Part shown: positions 1 through 9,237 of the stretch, piece after piece
Position numbering within the stretch: the first letter of the stretch is position 1
Layout: each line of letters opens with the position of its first letter
Source: Burkholderia sp. GAS332
GTDB taxonomy: Bacteria > Pseudomonadota > Gammaproteobacteria > Burkholderiales > Burkholderiaceae
Length of the DNA stretch: 64,000 nucleotides
Direction of reading: 5' to 3'
Assembly (NCBI GenBank): GCA_900142905.1
Contig: FSRV01000002.1
Location: 3,720,001 to 3,784,000, forward strand
Position numbers and translations under genes: made by a program
The notes under the pieces: generated by a model
Databases searched by the model: none
Told to the model about the DNA's origin: nothing
The model's input: the letters and a program-made list of their open reading frames with translations, nothing else

Positions 1-29
1 GCGGCACCCGCGCTCGACAATCCGCGGTC

Positions 30-629
30 TTAATGCAGCGCCGCCCACGCGAGCGACAAGGAAAACACGCCCAGCACAATCGACGCGCCGCGCTGCATCT
101 TCACCGGATTCAGCCAGGTGAGTTTGCCGCTGCCCAGCGCCGCGCCGAACGCGATCCACGCCAGTGCGATCGGCACCAGCAGGCCGGCGAACATCAGCAT
201 CGCGATGGCGTATGCGGGAACATGGGTGAACGCGACGGCGGGAAAGATCGTGCCGGCGAACAACAAGCCTTTTGGGTTGAGCAGGGTCGCCACGAATAGC
301 GTGCGCAAGCCGCTCGCTCGCGGCGTCGAATCGGGCAAGGCCACTGCGGCGCGCCACATATCGACGGCGAGATAGGCGATGTACACGCCGGCCGCCACGC
401 GCAGCAGCGACGGCAACCACGGCAACGCATGCGCGGCTTGCGCGAGAAAATGTCCCCACACGGAAATCGACAGAAGATAGCCGGCGAGTTCGGCGGCGAT
501 CAGCGGCAACGAACGCCGCACGCCCTGGCGCAGACCGGCCGCCGCAAGCAGCGTATTGGTCGGACCCGGCGTAATCAATACGACGATAATGCCGACAGCC
601 AGCAACGCGATAGCAGACGAGGAAAGCAT
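30..629 (-). CDS. LysE/RhtB-family amino-acid exporter
   Basis: This inner-membrane exporter of about 199 aa belongs to the LysE/RhtB family, which effluxes amino acids or their analogues. The N-terminal ITPGPTN signature (TPGP followed by N) and about six hydrophobic segments fit the family, and the length is usual. I place the start at the ATG at 629 (MLSSSAIALL). A GTG at 692 extends the frame upstream, but that extension would read through a terminator-like hairpin (632-666) and looks unlike an exporter N-terminus. No clear Shine-Dalgarno precedes 629, so the start is the least certain point. The substrate is unknown. Confidence 0.85.
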   Translation of the reverse strand: MLSSSAIALLAVGIIVVLITPGPTNTLLAAAGLRQGVRRSLPLIAAELAGYLLSISVWGHFLAQAAHALPWLPSLLRVAAGVYIAYLAVDMWRAAVALPDSTPRASGLRTLFVATLLNPKGLLFAGTIFPAVAFTHVPAYAIAMLMFAGLLVPIALAWIAFGAALGSGKLTWLNPVKMQRGASIVLGVFSLSLAWAALH

Positions 630-631
630 AA

Positions 632-666
632 AAAAAGGCGCAATGTTGGAAACAATGCGCCTTTTT
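632..666. terminator. Bidirectional terminator-like hairpin
   Basis: The arms are AAAAAGGCGCA (632-642) and TGCGCCTTTTT (656-666), extended inward by TGTT/AACA around one mismatch and closed by a 3-nt loop. It has A/T runs on both sides, so it could terminate either strand. It lies just 3' of the small gene at 749-1006 (minus strand) and directly before the exporter ATG. It probably ends the small gene's transcript and could also attenuate the exporter. Confidence 0.6.
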
Positions 667-748
667 ATCACAGAGAACCGCGCCGCCGACACGCGGTGGC
701 GATTGCGATGCGGACCACCCTACCAGCAGGCGGCGCGCCGAAGCCTTT

Positions 749-1006
749 TCAGTGCTCCAGCTTCGCGCGCAATTCGCGAGCGGCTTCCAGCAGCCCTTCA
801 TAACCCGAACGGGCGTGCTCCGGCAGATCCGGATCGCCGACAAACGCACCCAGCGTTTCGATCAGGCTATACAGAATGCCCTTTGCGGCGCCCGAAGCGA
901 TGCTGCCGGACGATACCTGCTGATTCACGTGACTGAGCGCGGCGTCGAGATTTTCGAGGTCGGGCCGGTCACCCGGGGGCGGCTGAGGCGTTACGTCTTG
1001 CGTCAT
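749..1006 (-). CDS. Small conserved-type hypothetical protein
   Basis: This is an 85-aa soluble protein beginning MTQDVTPQPPPG. I do not recognise a named family. It has a proline-rich, acidic N-terminus followed by two or three predicted amphipathic helices (a segment around LDAALSHVNQQVSSG and a C-terminal helix around GLLEAARELRAK). The ATG at 1006 is preferred over the upstream TTG at 1030 because AGGAGAG lies about 11 nt upstream of 1006. It is followed by the hairpin at 632-666 and looks monocistronic. Confidence 0.6.
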   Translation of the reverse strand: MTQDVTPQPPPGDRPDLENLDAALSHVNQQVSSGSIASGAAKGILYSLIETLGAFVGDPDLPEHARSGYEGLLEAARELRAKLEH

Positions 1007-1129
1007 GATGAATCTTCTCTCCTGTCCCAAGCATCAGTGAACAAAGCCCATCCTTTCACGTTTGTTATATACCGATCGTGCGCTGCCGTCCATTCGTGAT
1101 CGGACTCAGTGCGATCTACGTGATCCATG

Positions 1130-3313
1130 TTAAGGCGTCCATCGATACATCAGGATTTTCGCGCGCGCGTCGTCTTCCAGCAGGACGACATATTCGCCAT
1201 TGTCGCGCTGCACCGCGCTGATGCCGAGATAGACATCCACCCAGCCGCTGGTGTTGCCGACGCTCGCGCCCGGCGTCATATAGCCGACCAATTGGCCGGT
1301 GCGCGCGTCATACACATCCACCCTCGCGATGTACAACTCGGCGACGAAGATGTAATTGCCCGCCACCGCGACGCCGACCGGCGTTGTCTGCGGATCGGTC
1401 TGCGTGTTCCACGGCAATGAAACCGTGTACTGCTGCGTCGGTGTGCCGGAACTCCAGTTGTCGTAGCGCGCAAGCACCGGGCCGGCCTCCTTCCAGTGCG
1501 TCGGGTCCCAGGGGATCGCACTCGTAAAGCCCGATATGTACATCGTGTCGGTCGCGGCGATGTAGACGATCCGCGCAATCCGCGTGAACGGCTGCGGCAT
1601 CGCGAACATCTTCGAGCTCGCGTACGTGTAGATCGGATTACCGAATGAATCGATGCCTTGCAACGGCATCTTGCGGATGCCGCTCGTCGGCGTGGCGAGC
1701 CATACGTTACCCGGTGTATCCACCCACCAGAAGCCGTTGCCGACCGTGCTGCCCGTCGACGGATTGCCGGTGATCTCGCTGGCGTCGACGGTGCCGTTGC
1801 CATTGCTGTCGCGCCACATCCATTCGCCATACGTCGGCTGCCCCGCGGGCCACGCGCCCGGCAGCGGATTTTGCGCCAGCAAACCGGACGGAATCGCCAC
1901 TTCGCCATGCGCCTCGTCGAAGCGATACACATTCAGATAATGCGCACCGGGATCGAGGGTGTAGAGAAAGCGCCTACCGTCGAATCGCCGCACCATCGGC
2001 TCGCCACGCACGCCACGCGGCTCATGAAATGCCGGGTCGTCGGGATAGTCGAAACGGTCGAGCGTGAAGCCCGCATACGACCATTCCTGGCCGACCGGCC
2101 GGTTGTAGTCGAGCCTGAAGCGCTTCGAGCCGGTGTAGACCGAATTCGGCGTCGCCGGATCGAACGCGGCGCTATCGACAAAGGTCAATCCGTACAGGCG
2201 CCAGTTGAGCGCATGCGTGCTGTACACGTAGCTCTCGAGCACGGCCCCTTGGCCGACCGATGCCGAACCGAGCGGTCGCGGACCTTCGCCGTTTTGCGCG
2301 ACGTACAGATTGCCGGCCGGATCGACACCAAGGCCCGTGATGCCATTGAAGCGCCAGTTGCCTGGCACACCCTTGACCGTATGGAAGATGCCATTGCGCG
2401 TACCGATCGGCGCAGCGGCGCGCGGCTGGCCGTCGGCGTGCCTGTCGAAAACGAGGATCTGCTGCGTCGGTCCGTTGTCCGCGACCAGGATTTGCCCTGA
2501 CGGTGCGATTGCGATGTCGGTCGGCACCGTGCCGGCGGGCAACGTCAATGCGCCGGAGAGCGCGGTGCCATCGGCGGCGTAATGCAAAATGCTTAGGTTT
2601 CCCGAAGAGACACCGCTTATCACCCACAGCGTCGAATCGGTATCCAACGCGATTCGCCCTGGCGAAGGCACATCCCATGAACGCACGCGCCGCATCGATG
2701 CGGCATCGAGCACGACGATCCGGTTGTTGTACGTATCGGCAACATACAGTTCGGTATCGGTAGCGACCATGCCGCGAATGCCCGCATCGGTGCCGGTCGT
2801 CACCGCATTCAGCCGCAGGAAACTGTTCTTCGTCGCATTGGCGCTATTGCCACGGCCGCCGTCGAACGGCGCTCCGGTCGCAAGATTGGCGAGCGTGCGC
2901 CGCGTGATGCCGAACCACGTCTGGTTGGCCGGCGGATAGTCCGCGCCGACCAGCCCGTTGTTCTCGTTGCCGATCGACATCGCCGCGTACAGGTAGGTAT
3001 GGTTCGTCGCGAGCGCATCGCCGCCGGTGTTGCCCCACCCGTGCGTCGAACCGGCGACGGCAATTTTGTCGCCCGCGCGATACGCGGCAATCTCGCTGCC
3101 GCTTTCGTCCCAGGGTGCATTGGTGTAAACGGTGCCGTCGGCGCCGACGCTAATCGCCTGGATGTCCTGCTGCATCCACTTGCCGTCGCCAAAGCCGAAA
3201 CTGTTGCCGATCCAGGAGGTGGTGTAAGTCAGTTGCGACTGCGCGAGCGCGCTTTGCGATAAGAGACTGTGGAAGAGAAGAACCGCGACGCCGAGGCGGG
3301 GGATAAGTTTCAC
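1130..3313 (-). CDS. Secreted NHL/SMP-30-like beta-propeller protein
   Basis: This exported protein of about 727 aa starts at a GTG at 3313, preceded by AAGGA about 8 nt upstream. The first 24 residues form a Sec signal peptide ending SALA/QSQ. The body shows repeated propeller-strand patterns such as VADTYNNRIVVLD, ILVADNGPTQQILVFD and LYVAQNGEG, typical of NHL or gluconolactonase-like blades. Around residues 500-512 a motif DSNGNGTVDASE matches an EF-hand/dockerin-type calcium loop between blades. No catalytic residues can be assigned, and the role is unknown. A cytoplasmic start at the ATG at 3379 would bury the signal peptide, so I rejected it. Confidence 0.75.
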   Translation of the reverse strand: MKLIPRLGVAVLLFHSLLSQSALAQSQLTYTTSWIGNSFGFGDGKWMQQDIQAISVGADGTVYTNAPWDESGSEIAAYRAGDKIAVAGSTHGWGNTGGDALATNHTYLYAAMSIGNENNGLVGADYPPANQTWFGITRRTLANLATGAPFDGGRGNSANATKNSFLRLNAVTTGTDAGIRGMVATDTELYVADTYNNRIVVLDAASMRRVRSWDVPSPGRIALDTDSTLWVISGVSSGNLSILHYAADGTALSGALTLPAGTVPTDIAIAPSGQILVADNGPTQQILVFDRHADGQPRAAAPIGTRNGIFHTVKGVPGNWRFNGITGLGVDPAGNLYVAQNGEGPRPLGSASVGQGAVLESYVYSTHALNWRLYGLTFVDSAAFDPATPNSVYTGSKRFRLDYNRPVGQEWSYAGFTLDRFDYPDDPAFHEPRGVRGEPMVRRFDGRRFLYTLDPGAHYLNVYRFDEAHGEVAIPSGLLAQNPLPGAWPAGQPTYGEWMWRDSNGNGTVDASEITGNPSTGSTVGNGFWWVDTPGNVWLATPTSGIRKMPLQGIDSFGNPIYTYASSKMFAMPQPFTRIARIVYIAATDTMYISGFTSAIPWDPTHWKEAGPVLARYDNWSSGTPTQQYTVSLPWNTQTDPQTTPVGVAVAGNYIFVAELYIARVDVYDARTGQLVGYMTPGASVGNTSGWVDVYLGISAVQRDNGEYVVLLEDDARAKILMYRWTP

Positions 3314-3402
3314 GACGGTATTTCCTTGCAAGGAGCGAAGCGCACACGGCCGACGTGTCCGGCGCGCTTTCGCATGCATGCGGATCAGGAGCTATCGCGC
3401 AT

Positions 3403-3418
3403 ACGTCAACATTGACGT
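3403..3418. promoter_or_regulatory. Perfect dyad upstream of the beta-propeller gene
   Basis: ACGTCAA and TTGACGT are perfect inverted arms separated by CA. The dyad sits about 90 bp upstream of the GTG start at 3313 and contains TTGACG on both strands. It could be an operator overlapping a -35 element. No regulator is assigned. Confidence 0.3.
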
Positions 3419-3525
3419 TTTATCCTCGCATAGAAAAAGCGGAAATTTAATCGTAAAAAATTCATCGCGAGCTTGTGTGCGCTTGAAGTCATTCGAAGCG
3501 CATAAGCTTGCGCGACAATGCCATG

Positions 3526-4212
3526 CTATTTGCCTTTCACTGTCACGCGATAGGCACATCGTCGCGCGCCGACGAGCACATGCTCCTCACGCTGAATCGA
3601 TCCTTCCTCGCCGACGATCTCCGTGAACAGTTGCAACTCCGTGCGGCAAAAACCCTGGCAGGTGCGCGCCGCCGCGCAGATCGGACAGTGGTTCTCGAGC
3701 AGCAGCCAGTCGCGCCCGTCTTTCTGCAACTCGGCCATATAGCCTTCGGCGCTGCGAAGCTCCGCGAGTCTGGTCAGCCGCGCCTTGAGCCCTTTGATCG
3801 GCTTGAGCACCGCGAGATAGTTCGCGCGCGTTTCCAGGGCGCGCTGATCGATCAATCTATCGAGCCCCTCTTCGCCGAATAACTGGCGAATCGAACCGAG
3901 CAATTGCACCGTCAATTGCGGATGCGCGTCTGGAAAGCGTGCGTTGCCCGCTTCCGTCAAAGCCCAGCTTTGACTCGGCCGCCCCGGCCCCGCCTGCAAC
4001 GCCTGGCGCCCTTCGATCAAGCCACCGCTCAGCAGTTTCTGGATCTGCTGCCGTGCGGCTTCGACCGTAATGCCGAGTTCACCCGCGATCGAAGCCGTCG
4101 ACAAAAGCCCCTGCATCTTCAACAGATTCAGGATGCGATCCACCGGCGCAGCAGTCTGCGCGGCTTGCGCGAGCGCCGGTGAATTTTCCAAGCTTTCATT
4201 TGCATATCTCAT
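3526..4212 (-). CDS. COG2345-type winged-helix regulator with Cys cluster
   Basis: This 228-aa DNA-binding regulator has an N-terminal winged helix (about residues 25-90, with a LGITVEAARQQIQKL recognition region and a GRPSQ wing). Its C-terminal half carries HCPICAAARTCQGFC, a C-x2-C-x5-C-x3-C cluster. COG2345 relatives of SufR use such cysteines to bind Fe-S or metal, so redox or metal sensing is inferred. The gene diverges from an MFS exporter gene, and a strong dyad (4222-4251) lies between them, so the regulator likely controls the exporter and itself. Confidence 0.75.
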   Translation of the reverse strand: MRYANESLENSPALAQAAQTAAPVDRILNLLKMQGLLSTASIAGELGITVEAARQQIQKLLSGGLIEGRQALQAGPGRPSQSWALTEAGNARFPDAHPQLTVQLLGSIRQLFGEEGLDRLIDQRALETRANYLAVLKPIKGLKARLTRLAELRSAEGYMAELQKDGRDWLLLENHCPICAAARTCQGFCRTELQLFTEIVGEEGSIQREEHVLVGARRCAYRVTVKGK

Positions 4213-4221
4213 CGGAGCACA

Positions 4222-4251
4222 TTATTATCCAAGCCAATACTTGCATAATAA
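4222..4251. promoter_or_regulatory. 30-bp dyad operator between divergent genes
   Basis: Arm TTATTATCCAAG (4222-4233) faces CTTGCATAATAA (4240-4251) across a 6-bp centre (4234-4239). Eleven of twelve positions pair. It is 10 bp from the regulator ATG at 4212 and 27 bp before the MFS ATG at 4278, where a repressor would block both promoters. Confidence 0.55.
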
Positions 4252-4277
4252 GCCAGCCTCGTTCGGCTGTCCATGAT

Positions 4278-5705
4278 ATGAAAAATCTGCAATCGGATGT
4301 GCCGGCCTGGAGCGATCTGCTCAGCGGCAGTAACGGCTGGCGGGCGTTGGGCCTCGCAGGCGGCGTCGCGCTGCATGCCACCAACGTCTATGTGGCGACG
4401 ACGATCCTACCGTCGGTCGTGCATGACATTGGCGGGCTCGAACTGTATGCGTGGAACACGACGCTGTTCGTGGTCGCGTCGATTCTCGGCTCGGTGTTAT
4501 CGGTGCGCCTGCTCGCGGTGCTCGGCGCGCGCTCCGCGTACTTCAGCGCGCTGGCGGTGTTCGCGCTGGGCACCGTCGTGTGCGCGAGTGCACCGTCGAT
4601 GCTCTGGATGCTCGCCGGCCGCACGCTGCAAGGTCTCGGCGGCGGCATTCTGCTCGCGTTCAGTTACGCGCTGATTCGCGTCGTGTTCGAAGAGCGCCTG
4701 TGGCCACGCGCGATGGGGCTGGTGTCGGGCATGTGGGGCGTGGCGACGTTATGCGGGCCAGCGGTCGGCGGCATCTTCGCGCAGCTCGGTGACTGGCGGC
4801 TGGCGTTCTGGGTGTTGCTGCCGGTCGTGCTGCTGCTCGCCGTGATTGTGCATCGCGAGGTCGACGACAAGCGCGCCCACGGTGAATCGGCTCAGCCGAT
4901 CCCCTTACTCAAAGTCGGCTTGCTCAGTGCCTCAGTCCTGGTGATTTCACTCGCCGCGTTAACCGACGACATGCGCTGGAACGCGCTCGGCGTTATTGCC
5001 GGCCTCGGCTTCGTATGGCTGCTTGCCAGACTCGAACGCAGCAGCACGCATCCGCGCTTGTTGCCGAGCGGCTCGTTCTCGATTCGCACGCGGATCGGCA
5101 GGATCTACGCCTGCATGAGTCTGCTCGGCATCGGCGTGACCAGTGAAATCTTCGTGCCGTATTTCTTGCAGACGATCCACGGACGTTCGCCGCTGGCCGC
5201 CGGTTATCTGACCGCATTGATGGCGGCCGGCTGGTCGGCCGGCTCGATGTTCAGCGCCGGCCGCTCCGCTACCGCCGCGCAGCGTTTGAGCCGAGCCGGT
5301 CCGGTTGTCGCGGCGCTCGGGCTCGCCGCACTCGCCTGGCTGATGCCGATAGCAGGCTTGTTTGATGGCTTGCTGGGTACGGTCGCACTGTGCGCAGCGC
5401 TCACGAGCGTTGGACTGGGTGTCGGGATCGGCTGGCCGCATCTGCTCACTCGCGTGTTCACCGCCGCGCAGCCGGGCGAAGAGAACCTCGCGTCGCTTTC
5501 GATCACCACCATTCAACTGTTCGCGATGGCGTTCGGCTCCGCACTCGCGGGCCTCGTCGCGAACGGCGCCGGTCTCACGACCCTCGCCCCGCTGCCCGGC
5601 GCGCAACACACCGCGCTCTGGCTGTTTGCGACGTTCGCGCTCGCGCCCTTGCTCGCAGCCGGGTTGACTCGCCATAAGCCGCATCTCACCGGAGAAGCAT
5701 TGTGA
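4278..5705 (+). CDS. MFS (DHA2-like) drug exporter
   Basis: This 475-aa major facilitator begins MKNLQSDVPAW at 4278; the frame is open further upstream but would run into the operator. The motif GMWGVATLCGPAVGG matches antiporter motif C and ARTLQGLGGG-type glycines are present, suggesting proton-driven efflux. The membrane segments fit a 14-TM DHA2-like arrangement. The gene diverges from the Cys-cluster regulator and overlaps the next gene by 4 bp (GTGA), so the LysR gene is translationally coupled to it. The substrate is unknown. Confidence 0.8.
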   Translation: MKNLQSDVPAWSDLLSGSNGWRALGLAGGVALHATNVYVATTILPSVVHDIGGLELYAWNTTLFVVASILGSVLSVRLLAVLGARSAYFSALAVFALGTVVCASAPSMLWMLAGRTLQGLGGGILLAFSYALIRVVFEERLWPRAMGLVSGMWGVATLCGPAVGGIFAQLGDWRLAFWVLLPVVLLLAVIVHREVDDKRAHGESAQPIPLLKVGLLSASVLVISLAALTDDMRWNALGVIAGLGFVWLLARLERSSTHPRLLPSGSFSIRTRIGRIYACMSLLGIGVTSEIFVPYFLQTIHGRSPLAAGYLTALMAAGWSAGSMFSAGRSATAAQRLSRAGPVVAALGLAALAWLMPIAGLFDGLLGTVALCAALTSVGLGVGIGWPHLLTRVFTAAQPGEENLASLSITTIQLFAMAFGSALAGLVANGAGLTTLAPLPGAQHTALWLFATFALAPLLAAGLTRHKPHLTGEAL

Positions 5706-6694
5706 TAGATCGAGTACAAGCCATGCGGATCTTCGTGCGAATCGTCGATGCCAGCAGCTTCACGCGCGCCGCCGAGTCGCTCGAGATTCCACGCGCCACC
5801 GCGACGACCACCGTGCAGGCGCTCGAGTCCCTGCTCGGCGTGCAGTTGCTGGTGCGCACGACGCGCAAGGTCACACTGACCGCGGAAGGCGCCGCCTACT
5901 ACGAACGCTGCGCGCAGATTCTCGCCGCGATCGAAGAGGTCGAATCAGGTCTGTTCAACCGTCCGGAGAATCTGCGTGGCCGCTTGCGCGTGGCGATGCC
6001 GGAGATGATCGCCGCGTCGATCGTGGTACCCGCGCTGGCCTCGTTTCATGCGCTGCATCCGCATGTTGAGCTGGCGCTCGGCGTGAGTCATCGCACACTC
6101 GATCTGGTCGGCGAGAGCGTGGATTGCAGCATCGAGCTCGGCGAGTTGCCCGATTCCCGGCTGCTCGCGCGCCGTCTTGGGTTACTCGAACGCGTCACCT
6201 GCGCGAGCCCCGCGTATCTCGCGCGGTTCGGCGAGCCACGTCACCTGGACGATCTCTCGGATCACGTCGCGGTGAACTGGCTGTCGATGCAAACCGGCCG
6301 GCGCGTGGACTTCGACTTCAGCGTGGCGGCGCGGACGAGCAAGGTGAAAGTGAACGGCTTCATCCAGGTGAACGACGAACACACGTATCTCGCATGCGGG
6401 CTCGAAGGCCTGGGACTGATTCAGCCTGGGCGCGCCGCCGCTGCACCGTATCTTGCATCCGGACAGTTAATCGAGGTCCTGCCGAAGTGCAAGCCGACGC
6501 CGGTCGCCCTCTCGGTGACGTATGTGAAAAGCCGGCAGATTTCGCCGCGCGTGCGCGCCTTTGTCGATTGGCTCGCCGAGGTGTTCGAAAACGCGCCGGG
6601 CATGGTTAAGGCGGCGCCACCGCTGGCCGATCCGCCGGCGTGGCCGGTGCTCGATGCGCAAGGGATGCACGGACTCAATACGGCGTCGCCCTAA
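5702..6694 (+). CDS. LysR-family transcriptional regulator
   Basis: This 330-aa LysR regulator starts at a GTG overlapping the exporter stop (GTGA at 5702-5705). The N-terminal winged helix (residues 5-65, ASSFTRAAESLEIPRATATTTVQALE) is followed by a periplasmic-binding-like effector domain. The C-terminus has an extra proline-rich tail beyond the usual 300 aa. It belongs to the CrgA/AaeR-like group that often regulates efflux or aromatic-acid genes. Coupling to the exporter implies joint control. Confidence 0.85.
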   Translation: MIDRVQAMRIFVRIVDASSFTRAAESLEIPRATATTTVQALESLLGVQLLVRTTRKVTLTAEGAAYYERCAQILAAIEEVESGLFNRPENLRGRLRVAMPEMIAASIVVPALASFHALHPHVELALGVSHRTLDLVGESVDCSIELGELPDSRLLARRLGLLERVTCASPAYLARFGEPRHLDDLSDHVAVNWLSMQTGRRVDFDFSVAARTSKVKVNGFIQVNDEHTYLACGLEGLGLIQPGRAAAAPYLASGQLIEVLPKCKPTPVALSVTYVKSRQISPRVRAFVDWLAEVFENAPGMVKAAPPLADPPAWPVLDAQGMHGLNTASP

Positions 6695-6749
6695 GTGCAT
6701 CGATGAGTGCGTCGATATGCGAATACGAATTGACGTGTACTAGCGCCCC

Positions 6750-7622
6750 TCAGCGCGCCTGCGCAAACTCCTCCGCCACCGCCGCGATCAGCACCTGCAT
6801 CCGCGCGGTCTTGAACAGATCGGCGTGCGCGACCACCCAGACATCGAACGGCTCCGCTCGATGCGGCATGACGCGCACCAGTTCCGGTTCGTAATCAGCG
6901 CGGAAACGCGGCAGCTCGGCGATACCAAAGCCGGCAAGCGCCGCCTCGAACAGCATCGCCGTGGATTGCGTCTGGAACACGAGACGTCCACGCGAAGTCG
7001 GTTCGCCGCACATCGGTGCCCGCATCGACGGCGAGACCGGCTGTTGATACATCACCAGATCGTGACCGTCGAATGCCTCGCCTTCACGCGGTTCGCCGCG
7101 TGCGGCAACATAGTCATGCGACGCGTAAATCGCGACCTCCAACTGCGCGAGCTTACGCGCGATCAGGTCCGGCGCATCGGGCCGCAGCGTGCGGATCGCC
7201 ACGTCGGCTTCGCGCCGCGTCAGATTGGCAATCTGCGCGGATGTCACGCAGACGATCTCGATACATGGATGCGCACGCCGTACTTTGGCGATGGCCGGCA
7301 CCACGAAGTGTTTGCCGAGCGAATCCGTAGTGGCGACGCGGATCGTGCCGGCCAGTTGATCGTCGAGGCCGGCAATCCGCCGTTCGATCGACAAAGCGGC
7401 CTGCTCCATTGTCTCGGCCGCCCCGAGCAACGCTTCGCCGGCGGGCGTCAGCACGAACAAGGCGGGGGTGCGCAGAAACAGCGTCGTCGAAAGCGTTTCC
7501 TCGAGCGCGGCGATGCGCCGCCCGACCGTCGCCTGATCGACAGCGAGTTGCGCCGCCGCGCCGCGCAACGTCCCCGTGCGCGCCACGGCGAGAAAAAATC
7601 GTGCGTTGTCCCAGTTGATCAT
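6750..7622 (-). CDS. LysR-family transcriptional regulator
   Basis: This 290-aa LysR regulator has its winged helix at residues 3-60 (TGTLRGAAAQLAVDQATVGRRIAALE) and an effector-binding domain after it. It diverges from a DHA2-type MFS exporter at 7747 across a 124-bp gap that holds a perfect dyad (7638-7655) close to its own start. It is probably autoregulatory and controls the exporter. Confidence 0.85.
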   Translation of the reverse strand: MINWDNARFFLAVARTGTLRGAAAQLAVDQATVGRRIAALEETLSTTLFLRTPALFVLTPAGEALLGAAETMEQAALSIERRIAGLDDQLAGTIRVATTDSLGKHFVVPAIAKVRRAHPCIEIVCVTSAQIANLTRREADVAIRTLRPDAPDLIARKLAQLEVAIYASHDYVAARGEPREGEAFDGHDLVMYQQPVSPSMRAPMCGEPTSRGRLVFQTQSTAMLFEAALAGFGIAELPRFRADYEPELVRVMPHRAEPFDVWVVAHADLFKTARMQVLIAAVAEEFAQAR

Positions 7623-7637
7623 TGCCTGCCTTATCCG

Positions 7638-7655
7638 TGATGCATATTTGCATCA
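7638..7655. promoter_or_regulatory. LysR-type operator candidate
   Basis: TGATGCA and TGCATCA are perfect 7-bp inverted arms around TATT. The dyad is 16 bp upstream of the LysR ATG at 7622 in the divergent gap with the MFS gene. It fits the partly palindromic T-N11-A type of LysR site. Confidence 0.4.
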
Positions 7656-7746
7656 TACACATGCGAAATCACTACTTTATTGCATTCACGTATGTGATTA
7701 GACTTCGTCGATTGATTCAATTGCCGTTCTAGCCCGAGGAAGTGTG

Positions 7747-9165
7747 ATGACCGAATGCGCCGCTGAACAACCGCTGGCCACCGAGCTTGGCGACAGGGAG
7801 CGGCCCGCGAAGCGTCCACGCCTGACGCTCGCGCTGGTGGCGAGCGGCATGTTCATGGCCGTGCTCGACACCACCATCGTCAATGTCGCCCTGCCCGCGA
7901 TGCACGTCAGCCTAGGCGCGTCCGTGGGCGGTCTTGCGTGGATCGTCGATGCGTACACACTGAGCTTTGCCGCGCTGATTCTTGCAGGCGGCGTCGCGTC
8001 TGACCGCTTTGGTGCGAAGGCGGTGTATTTGTGGGGCCTGGCGCTGTTCGTCGCGGCCTCGGCGGCTTGCGGGCTGGCGCCGAACGTCGGCGCGCTGGTA
8101 GTCGCGCGTTTGGTGCAGGGCAGCGGCGCGGCGCTGTTCCTGCCGGCGTCGCTCGCCATCGTGCGCAGCACCTTCGACGACCCCGTCGAACGAGGGCGCG
8201 CTATCGCGGCGTGGGCGGGGATTGCCTCGATAGCGGCGGCGATTGGGCCGGTGCTAGGTGGTCTGCTCGTGCAAGGGTTCGGGTGGCGCAGCGCGTTTTT
8301 GATCAATGTGCCGACCGGTCTGGTTGCGTTCGCGGGTGCATGGGCCGTCGTGCGTCACTCGACGCGCAGCGTCGGCCGCCATTTCGACTGGGGTGGGCAA
8401 CTGGCGAGCATTGTCGCGCTCGGCGCGCTCTGCTATGCGGCGATCGAATTGCCGTCGCGTGGGATCGCTGCCCGCGAGGTGTGGGGCGCGGCGCTGCTCG
8501 CCGTGCTGGCAGTGCTGACGCTCGTTGCCGTCGAACGGCGCGCGCATCATCCGATGGTGCCGGTCGAGTGGTTCAGCAATCGCATGTTCGTGACGATGAA
8601 TGCGATGGGGACGCTTGTTTACGTTGGCTACTTTGGGTTGTTGTTTGAGTTGAGTTTGTATTTGCACGGCGAGTTTGGGTTCAACGCGCGGCAGATCGGG
8701 CTTACGTTGTTGCCGCTTGCGGGCAGTTTGTCGATCGGCAATGTGCTGGTGGGCAGGTTGCATGGACGCTTCTCTGCGACGCAGTTCATGACGACCGGTC
8801 TCGTATTGGCCGCCGTTGCGGTGCCGGCGATGGCGATGAGTCTGGAATGGCGCGCGCCTTGGGTCGTCACGTATGCGGCGATGGTGATGTTCGGCGGTGG
8901 TACAGCGTTGTCGGTGCCGCCGATGATTTCGACTGTGCTGGAGCAGGTGCCGGGTGAGTTGGCTGGCGTGGCTTCGGGATTGTTGAATGCGCTGCGGCAG
9001 GCGGGTGGTCTCGTCGGGGTTGCGATGGCCGGTGCGGCGACGATTCTGGCGCCGCATGTGTCGACTGCGTTGTGGTGGGTTGCTGCGATGGGGTTGGTGA
9101 CGTATGCGAGTGCAGCGGGTTTGGCCGCTTGCGCGGCGGTTGTTGCTGTGCGGCTGCGGCGTTGA
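7747..9165 (+). CDS. MFS DHA2-family multidrug exporter
   Basis: This 472-aa drug:proton antiporter of the 14-TM EmrB/QacA type shows motif D1-like VLDTTIVNVALPAM in TM1, the loop-2 motif DRFGAKAVY and motif C-like GPVLGGLL. GAGGAAG stands about 8 nt before the ATG at 7747, which I chose over the GTG at 7744. It diverges from the LysR gene at 6750-7622. Downstream an R repeat begins, split by the IS4-type element. Confidence 0.85.
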   Translation: MTECAAEQPLATELGDRERPAKRPRLTLALVASGMFMAVLDTTIVNVALPAMHVSLGASVGGLAWIVDAYTLSFAALILAGGVASDRFGAKAVYLWGLALFVAASAACGLAPNVGALVVARLVQGSGAALFLPASLAIVRSTFDDPVERGRAIAAWAGIASIAAAIGPVLGGLLVQGFGWRSAFLINVPTGLVAFAGAWAVVRHSTRSVGRHFDWGGQLASIVALGALCYAAIELPSRGIAAREVWGAALLAVLAVLTLVAVERRAHHPMVPVEWFSNRMFVTMNAMGTLVYVGYFGLLFELSLYLHGEFGFNARQIGLTLLPLAGSLSIGNVLVGRLHGRFSATQFMTTGLVLAAVAVPAMAMSLEWRAPWVVTYAAMVMFGGGTALSVPPMISTVLEQVPGELAGVASGLLNALRQAGGLVGVAMAGAATILAPHVSTALWWVAAMGLVTYASAAGLAACAAVVAVRLRR

Positions 9166-9237
9166 CCCGTTCTTGATCTGGCTTCTTGGCCTTTCCTTGA
9201 ATTGTTATTGGTCTATTAGCGTTGCCCCTGTGCGGGG

